This document shows, one piece after another, positions 16,626 to 23,797 of a DNA stretch of 64,000 nucleotides; the first letter of the stretch is position 1, and every line of letters starts with the position of its first letter. The DNA lies in NCBI RefSeq assembly GCF_018614035.1, contig NZ_JAGGPA010000020.1, positions 62,001-126,000 of the forward strand. The letters run 5' to 3'. Under the pieces are notes generated by a model, which saw only the letters and a list, made by a program, of their open reading frames with translations, had not been told where the DNA came from and made no database searches. The DNA comes from Streptomyces sp. ISL-96 (GTDB lineage Bacteria > Actinomycetota > Actinomycetes > Streptomycetales > Streptomycetaceae). Made by a program: the position numbers and the translations under genes.

Positions 16626-17450
16626 TCAGCAAGGCCGGCGCCACGCTCCCAGGTCGAGCCGCTTGCGCATGGAGCTCAGTCCGAGTTTGCGGGACTGCGC
16701 ACAGAATTCGCCCACCGGGGTGGCGTATTCGACATGGAACACCGCCTTTCCCGCCCGTACGAACGGGGTGAGCGCCGCGCATTCGTTCAGTTCCGCGCAC
16801 TCCTCGTTCACCGCGAAGTCGAAGTCGTCCACCAGCTCGGGGATCTGCGGCAGATCGTTCTTCAGCCCCACTGACAGGCCGCGTTCATGGGCGAGTGAGG
16901 CGAGCATGCGGTTGTACGCCAGCTGATGGCCGGCCGTCAGCGGAAACCCGGTGTCTTCGAGGTACGCGTCCAGCAGATCGGGCTCGACCGCGTCGTATCC
17001 CCGCGCGCGGCACATGTCGAAGCGCTTGGCCATCAGCGGCCGCAGTACGTCCAGGCGGCGGATGTCGAGCCACCGCTCCCCCGGCCAGCCGTTGGGGCGG
17101 CCGCGGACGGCGGCGGGGAAGTCCCGGTGGTCCGGGCGGAACGACTCCCAGGCGCCTGCGTTGAGATAGCAGATGACCTTGCGCCCGTCCCGGTGCAGCC
17201 GGCGGACGGTACTGGAGCCGTTCTCGAAGCCGTCGATGTCGTAGACCGGCACATCGACGCTCGGGTCGACCTTGCCGTCGAGCTGCCACTGCCACGCGGT
17301 GCCCGGCTTCGGCTGCCACCGGCGCTCCGGCGTCGCGGGCAGCGTCGGACTCTCGCGCGTCGGACTCTCGGCCGTCGGCCCCGGCGCCGAGCAGCCCGCC
17401 GCCAGCAGGAGCAGGAGAAGCAGGGGGAGTACGGCCCGCCGACGGCTCAC
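16626..17450 (-). CDS. GH114-family endo-alpha-1,4-polygalactosaminidase, lipoprotein
   Basis: This 274-residue protein has a lipoprotein signal (leucine-rich, lipobox LAAGC near residue 20) and a GH114 domain from about 45. The landmarks are WQWQLDGKVD, VPVYDIDGFEN, VICYLNAGAWESFRPD, WLDIRRLDVLRPLMAKRFDMCRARGYDAVEPDLLDAY and GLKNDLPQIPELVDDFDFAVNEEC. Characterised relatives cleave partly deacetylated poly-galactosamine (fungal Ega3), and the hydrolase part of bacterial PelA is related. Its GTG overlaps the stop of the upstream spherulin-4 gene as GTGA and follows GGAGGAGG, so it is the last gene of the operon. Confidence 0.88.
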   Translation of the reverse strand: MSRRRAVLPLLLLLLLAAGCSAPGPTAESPTRESPTLPATPERRWQPKPGTAWQWQLDGKVDPSVDVPVYDIDGFENGSSTVRRLHRDGRKVICYLNAGAWESFRPDHRDFPAAVRGRPNGWPGERWLDIRRLDVLRPLMAKRFDMCRARGYDAVEPDLLDAYLEDTGFPLTAGHQLAYNRMLASLAHERGLSVGLKNDLPQIPELVDDFDFAVNEECAELNECAALTPFVRAGKAVFHVEYATPVGEFCAQSRKLGLSSMRKRLDLGAWRRPC

Positions 17451-18121
17451 GCCTCCTCCCCCGCGGCCGCCGGCACGAGGCCGGGCGGCACGGCCGACCA
17501 CGGGTTGGGGCCGTGGCCGGGCACCGCGCAGTGCACGCCGGCCCGGCGCAGCCCCGCCGTGCGGCCCGCGAGCCCGAGCAGTCCCGGAGGGACCCCGTAC
17601 ACCAGGTGGCAGAAACGCTCCGGCGGGTGGGCGGCCGTCCATGCCGGGGGTGCGGGAGCGGCGCAGTACGCGGTCCAGTCGCCCTCGAAGGTGATCAGCA
17701 GGTCGGCGAACGAGGCGTACCCGGCTGCCGGATGCACCCCTGGATTGAGGACGACCGTACGCCCGCCGAGGGCCCTCGCCGCACGCGCCAGTCGGCGGCA
17801 GTGGCGTATCCCCGCCGCGTCGGCCGGTGCCTGGTCGAACAGAAACCCGTCGACGGCGTACCACTCGCGGTGGCGCCGCAGGTCGCGGCGCACGACGCGG
17901 AAGGTGCGGCGCCCGTAGTCGGCGTCGACGTAGCCGAGGACCCGGACGCCCGCCGCCCGCAGGGTGCGGGCGGCGGCGGTGAAGGCCGGGTCCGGACGCG
18001 TCCCCGGGCCGTCGGCGACGTTGAGCACCACGCCGTACAGCTGGGGGGCGGACCGGGCCAGAGCGGCCCAGGCGCCGGGGTCCACGGCCGGGTGCGCGTA
18101 CATCGGTACGAGCAGGGTCAT
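17447..18121 (-). CDS. Spherulin-4 / GH135-like glycoside hydrolase
   Basis: This 224-residue protein matches the spherulin-4 fold (GH135, typified by fungal Sph3, which cleaves galactosaminogalactan). The TIM-barrel strands begin at once (MTLLVPMYAHPAVDPGAW) and continue through LYGVVLNVADGPGTRPD, VRVLGYVDADYGRR and the catalytic-type acidic strand VDGFLFDQAPAD. No signal peptide is visible from this ATG and the ribosome binding site is weak, so either the start is misplaced or the enzyme stays in the cytosol, unlike Sph3. The stop overlaps the GTG of the GH114 gene by four bases. Confidence 0.8.
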   Translation of the reverse strand: MTLLVPMYAHPAVDPGAWAALARSAPQLYGVVLNVADGPGTRPDPAFTAAARTLRAAGVRVLGYVDADYGRRTFRVVRRDLRRHREWYAVDGFLFDQAPADAAGIRHCRRLARAARALGGRTVVLNPGVHPAAGYASFADLLITFEGDWTAYCAAPAPPAWTAAHPPERFCHLVYGVPPGLLGLAGRTAGLRRAGVHCAVPGHGPNPWSAVPPGLVPAAAGEEA

Positions 18122-18158
18122 CGCCGCTGCCCGTTCAGCCGACCACTCGGCCGACCGC

Positions 18159-19049
18159 TCATCGGACCGCCACCGCCGACGACTGCCACAGGTCACGCAG
18201 CGAGTCGTCGAGCGAGTGGTCCGGGCGCCAGCCGAGCGCCGAACGGGCGGCCGAGACGTCCGCGCACTGCCAGGACACCGCGGCCGAGCGCTCCGATCCG
18301 GCCCCCGACTCCTCCAGCCGGCACCGCCGGCCGGACGCCCGCAGCAGGCCGTGCGCCATGTCGCGTACCGCGGTGGCTGTGCCGCTGCCGATGTTGAGCA
18401 CCGGTGGCAGCGCGCCGGTCGCGGTCGCGGCCAGCACGACGGCCCGCGCCACGTCCCGCGCGTCGACGAAGTCGCGGTACGCCGACAGGTCGCCCACCTT
18501 GACGGCGCATCCGTCGCCGCCCGCCCGCAGCTCGGCGGCGAGCCGTCCGGGAAGCCCGGCGGCCGGCGCGCCGGGGCCAACCGGGTTGAAGACCCGCAGC
18601 ACCACCGCGTCGAGTCCGCTTCCGGTGACGGCCAGGGTGCCCGCCAGCTTCGTCGCTCCGTAGAGGCCGAGCGGGCTGGTCGCGGCGTCCTCGGTCACGG
18701 GTTGGCCCGGCGCTCCCGGCCCGTACTCGGCGGCCGATCCGAGGTGGACGAGGCGGGCGTCGGGCGCGGCCTCCCGCAGCGCCTCGCAGAGCGCGGCGGG
18801 CCCGCGCGCGTTGGCGTCGACGAGCCGGACGGGGCTGCCCGCCACCAGGCCCGCGCAGTTGATGACGACGGAGGGTGCGGCCGCGTGCAGCGCGTCCGCG
18901 AGTTCGCCCGGACCGGCGGCCAGGTCGAACGGCACGTCGGCCGACGGCGAGCGGCCGCCGACGAACAGCCGCACGCCCGCGAGGGCGCGCAGTCGCTCGG
19001 CGGTGTGCCCGCCCAGGTATCCGGTGGAGCCCAGGAGGAGAACGCGCAC
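18159..19049 (-). CDS. NAD-dependent nucleotide-sugar epimerase/dehydratase (extended SDR)
   Basis: This 296-residue extended SDR has the Rossmann glycine motif (LLLGSTGYLGGHTAERL), the catalytic YGATK (Tyr-x3-Lys) near residue 130, and the family stretches LRVFNPVGPG and YRDFVDARDVARAVVLA. It probably remodels an NDP-sugar for the surrounding exopolysaccharide operon; the precise reaction (epimerase, reductase or dehydratase) cannot be read from sequence. The GTG start lies seven bases after the stop of the nucleotidyltransferase gene, so the two are coupled. Confidence 0.82.
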   Translation of the reverse strand: MRVLLLGSTGYLGGHTAERLRALAGVRLFVGGRSPSADVPFDLAAGPGELADALHAAAPSVVINCAGLVAGSPVRLVDANARGPAALCEALREAAPDARLVHLGSAAEYGPGAPGQPVTEDAATSPLGLYGATKLAGTLAVTGSGLDAVVLRVFNPVGPGAPAAGLPGRLAAELRAGGDGCAVKVGDLSAYRDFVDARDVARAVVLAATATGALPPVLNIGSGTATAVRDMAHGLLRASGRRCRLEESGAGSERSAAVSWQCADVSAARSALGWRPDHSLDDSLRDLWQSSAVAVR

Positions 19050-19056
19050 GGGACGC

Positions 19057-19770
19057 TCACGCTCCCTTGAGCAGTTCGCCGCGGCGCGTGGTGAACTCGG
19101 CGTTGGCCCGGTCGTAGTCGTCGGGGCGCCCGATGTCCAGCCAGTAGCCGTCGAAGTCGTACGCGTGGGGCGGGGTCTTGGCGGCGAGCAGGTCCAGGAC
19201 CAGCTCGTCGAATCCGAGCGGGAGACCGGGGGTGTAGGCGGCGAGGGTGTCCCTGGAGAGGCCGTACACGCCCATGGAGACCCGGTAGTCCATGCTCGGC
19301 TTCTCGGCGAAGCCGACGACGCGCCCGGATTCGGTGGTGAGGACGCCGAAGTCGATGGCGACCTTGCGGGCGTACGTCGCGACGGTGAGCGGGGCGTCGG
19401 ACTTCTGGTGCTGCCTGACCACGTCACCGAAGTCCAGGTCGGTGAGGATGTCGCCGTTCATGACGAGGAAGTGCTCGGGGAGGCGGTCCATCATGGTGAG
19501 TACGGGGCCCATGGTGCCCAGGGGGCTGTCTTCGGTGGAGTAGCCGACGCGCAGGCCCCACTGGGATCCGTTGCCGACGTAGGCGCGGATGATGTGCCCG
19601 AGGTGGCCGATGGCGATGGTGCAGCTGGTGAAGCCCGCGGCGGCCAGCTGGCGCAGCACGATCTCCAGGATGGCGTGCTGGTCTCCGATGGGTACGAGCG
19701 GCTTCGGTAAGGCGGTGGTGTACGGCAGGAGGCGTACGCCCTTGCCACCGGCCAGGATCACTGCGTGCAT
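19057..19770 (-). CDS. Sugar-1-phosphate nucleotidyltransferase
   Basis: This 237-residue protein activates a hexose-1-phosphate to an NDP-sugar. It shows the RmlA/ManC-type signature LAGGKGVRLLPYTTALPKPLVPI at residues 6-28, the product-binding LVMNGDILTDLDF (Asp) and FAEKPSM, with WLDIGRPDDY near the C-terminus. The short length, without a left-handed beta-helix, fits the RmlA-like class; nucleotide and sugar specificity are not predictable by eye. GGAG precedes the ATG by six bases. It lies between two SDR genes in the exopolysaccharide operon. Confidence 0.85.
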   Translation of the reverse strand: MHAVILAGGKGVRLLPYTTALPKPLVPIGDQHAILEIVLRQLAAAGFTSCTIAIGHLGHIIRAYVGNGSQWGLRVGYSTEDSPLGTMGPVLTMMDRLPEHFLVMNGDILTDLDFGDVVRQHQKSDAPLTVATYARKVAIDFGVLTTESGRVVGFAEKPSMDYRVSMGVYGLSRDTLAAYTPGLPLGFDELVLDLLAAKTPPHAYDFDGYWLDIGRPDDYDRANAEFTTRRGELLKGA

Positions 19771-19817
19771 CGTCTTCTCCTCTGTGTGAGCTTGGTGAGC
19801 CGACTGGGGACGGGCGG

Positions 19818-20819
19818 TCAGACGTTGTAGATGCCGGTCTTGTAGCGGGCGAGGTTCGCGGGGTCGCGGAAGAAGTCGATCGTGTGCCGCAGGCCGCCTT
19901 CCAGGTCGTACTCGGGGCTCCAGCCGGTCGCCGTGCGCAGCCGGGTGGCGTCCGCGACCAGCCGCATCACCTCTGATGCCGCGGGGCGGATGCGCTGCGC
20001 GTCCTCGCGTACCTCCAGCTCGGTCTCCATCAACTTGCCGATCAGCTCGGTCAGTTCGCCGACCGAGATCTCACCACCGGTGCCCGCGTTGAAGGTGCGG
20101 CCGACCACGGCGTCGGCGGGCGCGGTGCCCACGGCCAGGAAGGCGCGGGCGGTGTCCTTCACGTACAGGAAGTCACGTGTGGGCCGCAGGTCTCCGAGGG
20201 TGATGACGCGCTCGCCCGCCGCGACCTGGCCGATGACGGAGGGGATGACGGCCCGCATCGACTGGCGCGGGCCGAAGGTGTTGAACGGCCGCAGGGTGAC
20301 GACCGGGGTGCCGAAGCTGGCGTGGTAGCTGTCGGCCAGCCGGTCCCCGCCCGCCTTCGAAGCGGCGTACGGCGACTGGGTGCTGATGGGGTGGTCCTCG
20401 GTGATCGGCACGGTCTGGGCGGTGCCGTACGTCTCGCTCGTCGACGTATGCACCAGTCGGGGGACGGAGAGGCGGCGTACGGCTTCCAGGACGTTGAGGG
20501 TGCCGGTCACATTGGTGTCCACGTAACTGTGCGGAGCCTGGTACGAGTACGGAATCGCGATCAGCGCCGCCAGGTGGTAGACGGCGTCGGCGCCTTCGAC
20601 GAGCTGGTTGACCGAGCCGGGGTCGCGGACGTCGCCGAGGACGATCTCGACGTGGTCGAGCACCTCGGGCGAGAGCGTCTCCAGCCAGCCGTAGGAGGAG
20701 AAGGAGTTGTACTGCGCCATCGCGCGGACGCGGAAGCCGGCGGTGACGAGCGCTTCGGTGAGATGCGAGCCGATGAAGCCCTCGGCTCCGGTGACGGCGA
20801 CGCGTAAGGGTAGGGACAT
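19818..20819 (-). CDS. NAD-dependent nucleotide-sugar 4,6-dehydratase / epimerase (LegB-like SDR)
   Basis: This 333-residue extended SDR has the glycine motif VTGAEGFIGSHL, the stretch AQYNSFSSYGWLETL typical of LegB-like 4,6-dehydratases, catalytic YAASK (Tyr-x3-Lys), STSETYGTAQ and LRPFNTFGPRQS. It would dehydrate or epimerise an NDP-hexosamine or hexose made by the neighbouring nucleotidyltransferase. AAGGAG precedes the ATG by nine bases. In the operon it is the first of three nucleotide-sugar genes, after the membrane protein. The exact product is unknown. Confidence 0.85.
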   Translation of the reverse strand: MSLPLRVAVTGAEGFIGSHLTEALVTAGFRVRAMAQYNSFSSYGWLETLSPEVLDHVEIVLGDVRDPGSVNQLVEGADAVYHLAALIAIPYSYQAPHSYVDTNVTGTLNVLEAVRRLSVPRLVHTSTSETYGTAQTVPITEDHPISTQSPYAASKAGGDRLADSYHASFGTPVVTLRPFNTFGPRQSMRAVIPSVIGQVAAGERVITLGDLRPTRDFLYVKDTARAFLAVGTAPADAVVGRTFNAGTGGEISVGELTELIGKLMETELEVREDAQRIRPAASEVMRLVADATRLRTATGWSPEYDLEGGLRHTIDFFRDPANLARYKTGIYNV

Positions 20820-20870
20820 GGGTGCTTGCTCCTTCGGTGGGGTGGTGCGGTGACGGTGGGACAGGAGAGG

Positions 20871-22223
20871 TCAGCGGTGTGCGGAGGGGCGGCCGAGGTG
20901 CCGCCAGGCCCAGCTGAACAGCACGGCCGCGGCCGCCGGGCAGACGAGCGGGTCGATGCCGTACGGGCGGCCTGCGGCCGATGCCACCGCTGCGGCGAGA
21001 CAGACGAGCGCGGGCGGCCGGGCCAGCGCGAAGGCCTGCAGCAGCAGGCCGGTCCACAGGAGTGCCCCGAGCGCCGGCAGGGCGACGGCGTCCGCGCCCA
21101 CGGCCAGGGCTCCGGCCAGCAGCAGCGCGGTGTACGCCGCCAGGCACATGGCCAGGGCGCGCCCGGCGCGCAGGGTGAAGCCGGCGACGGTGGCGCTGGC
21201 CCGGAGCGCGGCGACGGCCATGCCCCGGTAGCGGTACAGCAGCCACTCGGCGAAACCCATGCTCAGTGTGAGGACCACGATGCCGCGAGCCCCTGCCGTG
21301 CCGTCGCCGCCCGACATCGTCAGCGCTCCGGCCGCGAGCCCGAAGAGCCCGTACGGAAGGGAGTCCCGCAGGGCAGGTAGCGTGCCGCCCCCGCTGGGAG
21401 CCGCCCGCAGCGTGCCGCGGATCGCGTGCCCGGCCGCGAGGGCCGCCAGCGCCACCGTCACCAGCAGCAGTCCTGAGGACACGGCGACCGGCGTACGCCA
21501 CCACAGGAGGCACACCGCACCGGCCGCCACCGGCAACAGGGTGAGCGCGAGGGTCCGTTCGCGGCCGAGGACCAGCAGCACGGTCGCCGCGGCCACGTAG
21601 CAGGACTGCCCGGCGGCGAACGCGGCGGCCGTGCCGGGACCGGAGACCAGCAGGCCCACGGCCGTGGCCGCCATCGCGCCCGCCGGGGCGCCGGACCGCA
21701 GGGCCCGGCCGGCGCCCGCCGGGCCCTCGGCCGCGAGCCGCAGGTAGGCCCGGTGGCTGAGCGCCTGGTTCCACGCCCACGCCACCAGCGCGGCGGCGAT
21801 CAGTCCGGTGACGTCGGGCGTACCCCGCCACAGGTCCGCGCCCAGTACGTAGCCCAGTCCCGGCAGCGCGAACACCAGGCCGCGCAGGGCGCACCGCCAG
21901 TGGTCCGGCTTCCAGGGATCGGGGGAAGGGGCTGGCTCGGGGTAGTGGCGCGGCACCCGGTGGTAGAGGTCTTCGGCCAGGGCGAACAGGCCCGCGCGGC
22001 CGTAGTGGTCCCGTATCCGGTCGCCCGTCATGCCGTCGGACTCCAGCAGGGCGGCGACCTCGTACGGGTGGACGGCCCCCGAGACCTGTTCCACGAGCCG
22101 CTCGGCGAGCTCGTCGATCGGATCCTTCGCCCAGCCCGGGCGGGCGCGGGTGCGGGGGTGGGACCTGGGTATGGCGGGGAGGCTGTCCCCCTCGCCCGGC
22201 AGCAGGCGCAGCGGGCCGCTCAT
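20871..22223 (-). CDS. Polytopic membrane protein in PelG position of the EPS operon
   Basis: This 450-residue protein has a soluble N-terminal part of about 100 residues (with helix-rich DELAERLVEQVSGAVHPYEV) followed by about 12 hydrophobic helices from residue 105 to the end. Its ATG overlaps the stop of the PelF-like glycosyltransferase gene as ATGA, and GGAGGCGG lies upstream. In Pel systems PelF works with the 12-helix membrane protein PelG, and the size, topology and coupling fit that role, but I do not see clear PelG sequence motifs. A role in transport or synthesis of the polymer is inferred from context only. Confidence 0.7.
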   Translation of the reverse strand: MSGPLRLLPGEGDSLPAIPRSHPRTRARPGWAKDPIDELAERLVEQVSGAVHPYEVAALLESDGMTGDRIRDHYGRAGLFALAEDLYHRVPRHYPEPAPSPDPWKPDHWRCALRGLVFALPGLGYVLGADLWRGTPDVTGLIAAALVAWAWNQALSHRAYLRLAAEGPAGAGRALRSGAPAGAMAATAVGLLVSGPGTAAAFAAGQSCYVAAATVLLVLGRERTLALTLLPVAAGAVCLLWWRTPVAVSSGLLLVTVALAALAAGHAIRGTLRAAPSGGGTLPALRDSLPYGLFGLAAGALTMSGGDGTAGARGIVVLTLSMGFAEWLLYRYRGMAVAALRASATVAGFTLRAGRALAMCLAAYTALLLAGALAVGADAVALPALGALLWTGLLLQAFALARPPALVCLAAAVASAAGRPYGIDPLVCPAAAAVLFSWAWRHLGRPSAHR

Positions 22224-23722
22224 CCCACCGCCTCCCCGGCGGATTCCTGTGCGCTGTCGGCGAGTTCGCGCCGCGCCGGTTCGCCTTCCGCGAGTCGCAG
22301 ATAGATCCCGCGGAAGGTGTCGACAGTTTGCCGCAGCGTGAACTGCTCGATCACGCGCCCTCGCGCGGCCTCCCCCATCGCCGCCCGGCGCGCCGGATCG
22401 CGCAGCAGTTCCAGCACGGCCCGGGCCATCGCCTCCGGTTCGCGCGGCGGGACGACGAGACCGCTGTCGCCGACCGCCTCGCGCACCCCGCCCACGTCCG
22501 TGGAGACGGTGGCCCGCCCGCACGACATGGCCTCGATGAGGGTGAACGGAAACCCTTCACTGATGCTGGACAGCATGACCACGCTGCCTGCGGCGTAGGC
22601 GTCCCGGATGTCGTCCACCCGCCCCTCGAAGGTGACGTACTCGCCCTGCCCGAGCTCCGCCGCCAGCGCCTCGCAGCGTTCGCGGTACGCCTCACCGCCG
22701 CGCGGCGTGCCGCCGAAGAGCCGCAGCGTCGCCGCCGGGAGTTCCCGCCGTACCTGCGCGAAGGCGCGGATCAGCGTCTCCAGGTCCTTGATGGGGTCGA
22801 TGCGGCCGGCCCAGCTGAGGACGGGTGCGTCCGGTTCGGGCCCGGCGGGCGGGAAGGCCGCGGGGTCGACGCCGTTGTAGACGGTCCGTATCAACTGCGG
22901 GTCGGCTCCGCCCTGTTCCTCCCACAGCCGGTTGTACTGATTGCCCGGGGTGATCAGCGCGGCCGTCCGGTACGTCTCCTCGGCGAGGAGCCGGAAGAAG
23001 CCGAGCAGCAGCGCCTTGACGGGCCATCGGTAGGGACCGGTGCGGTAGCCGAGATAGCGCTCGCGCAGATAGACGCCGTGCTCGGTGAGGAGCAGCGGCA
23101 CCCCGTGCAGTCGGCTGCCGACGAGCCCCGGCAGGACTCCCAGCCCGCCGCTCACAGCATGGGCGACGCCGTCCGTGGGCGGTCGCGCGGCGAGCGGCCG
23201 CAGTGCGTGCTCCAGCAGGTCCGTGGCGGTGAGCGCGTCGTGGATGGTGGGGCGGGAGGCATGTACGGCCAGGCCGGGGCGGTTCCACACCTTTGCCAGG
23301 ACGCGCACGGCCGGATCGGCGCGCAGGGCGGGCGCCAGCTCTCCCCGCTGGGCGTGTTCGGCCAGCTCGTACAGCGCCGGTGCGAAGTCCGCTTCCGCGG
23401 CGGGGTCGAGCAGGGCGCCGAGGAACCGTTCGTACGCCGCTGTCAGCATGCGCAGCCGTCGGCCGCGCGGGGCGGCCCCGGCCGGCGCCGGGCCCCACAT
23501 CGGAACGCCGACCGGAGGTGACACATGGGCGGGCAGGTCCCAGGCGAGGGGTTCCCGCCCCGTGCCCGTCACCGCGGTGACGTCGAAGCGGAAGTCCGGC
23601 AGCCCGCGGACGAGTTGGTCGCACCACACGCTCACGCCGCCGTGGCTGTGCGGGTACGTGCCTTCGGTGAGGAGGGTGACACGGGTGGTGCCGGACGCTG
23701 CCGGAGGTAGCGCTTCGAGCAT
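22220..23722 (-). CDS. pelF-like: PelF-like GT4 glycosyltransferase
   Basis: This 500-residue cytosolic glycosyltransferase begins with the PelF-type N-terminal domain (VTLLTEGTYPHSHGGVSVWCDQLVRGL, matching the DUF3492 region) and ends with a GT4 GT-B domain. There, LSWAGRIDPIKDLETLIRAFA, FEGRVDDIRDAYAAGSVVMLSS and the catalytic E-x7-E of SEGFPFTLIEAMSCG are visible. PelF polymerises amino sugars from UDP-GalNAc/GlcNAc in Pel synthesis. Here it is coupled by a four-base overlap to the polytopic membrane gene and follows the deacetylase gene, so it is very probably the polymerase of this operon. Confidence 0.88.
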   Translation of the reverse strand: MLEALPPAASGTTRVTLLTEGTYPHSHGGVSVWCDQLVRGLPDFRFDVTAVTGTGREPLAWDLPAHVSPPVGVPMWGPAPAGAAPRGRRLRMLTAAYERFLGALLDPAAEADFAPALYELAEHAQRGELAPALRADPAVRVLAKVWNRPGLAVHASRPTIHDALTATDLLEHALRPLAARPPTDGVAHAVSGGLGVLPGLVGSRLHGVPLLLTEHGVYLRERYLGYRTGPYRWPVKALLLGFFRLLAEETYRTAALITPGNQYNRLWEEQGGADPQLIRTVYNGVDPAAFPPAGPEPDAPVLSWAGRIDPIKDLETLIRAFAQVRRELPAATLRLFGGTPRGGEAYRERCEALAAELGQGEYVTFEGRVDDIRDAYAAGSVVMLSSISEGFPFTLIEAMSCGRATVSTDVGGVREAVGDSGLVVPPREPEAMARAVLELLRDPARRAAMGEAARGRVIEQFTLRQTVDTFRGIYLRLAEGEPARRELADSAQESAGEAVG

Positions 23723-23797
23723 GCGGGAGTGCTCTCCTGGGGTGCGGGGCGTGGAAGGGGACGGTGCGGCGGGCGGTAGCGAGAGCCGAGGCCCGGT

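Noticed and set aside
20173..21894. 573-codon minus-strand frame through SDR and membrane genes
   Set aside because: It runs in a different frame of the same strand and is made of Arg/Gly-rich shadow sequence.
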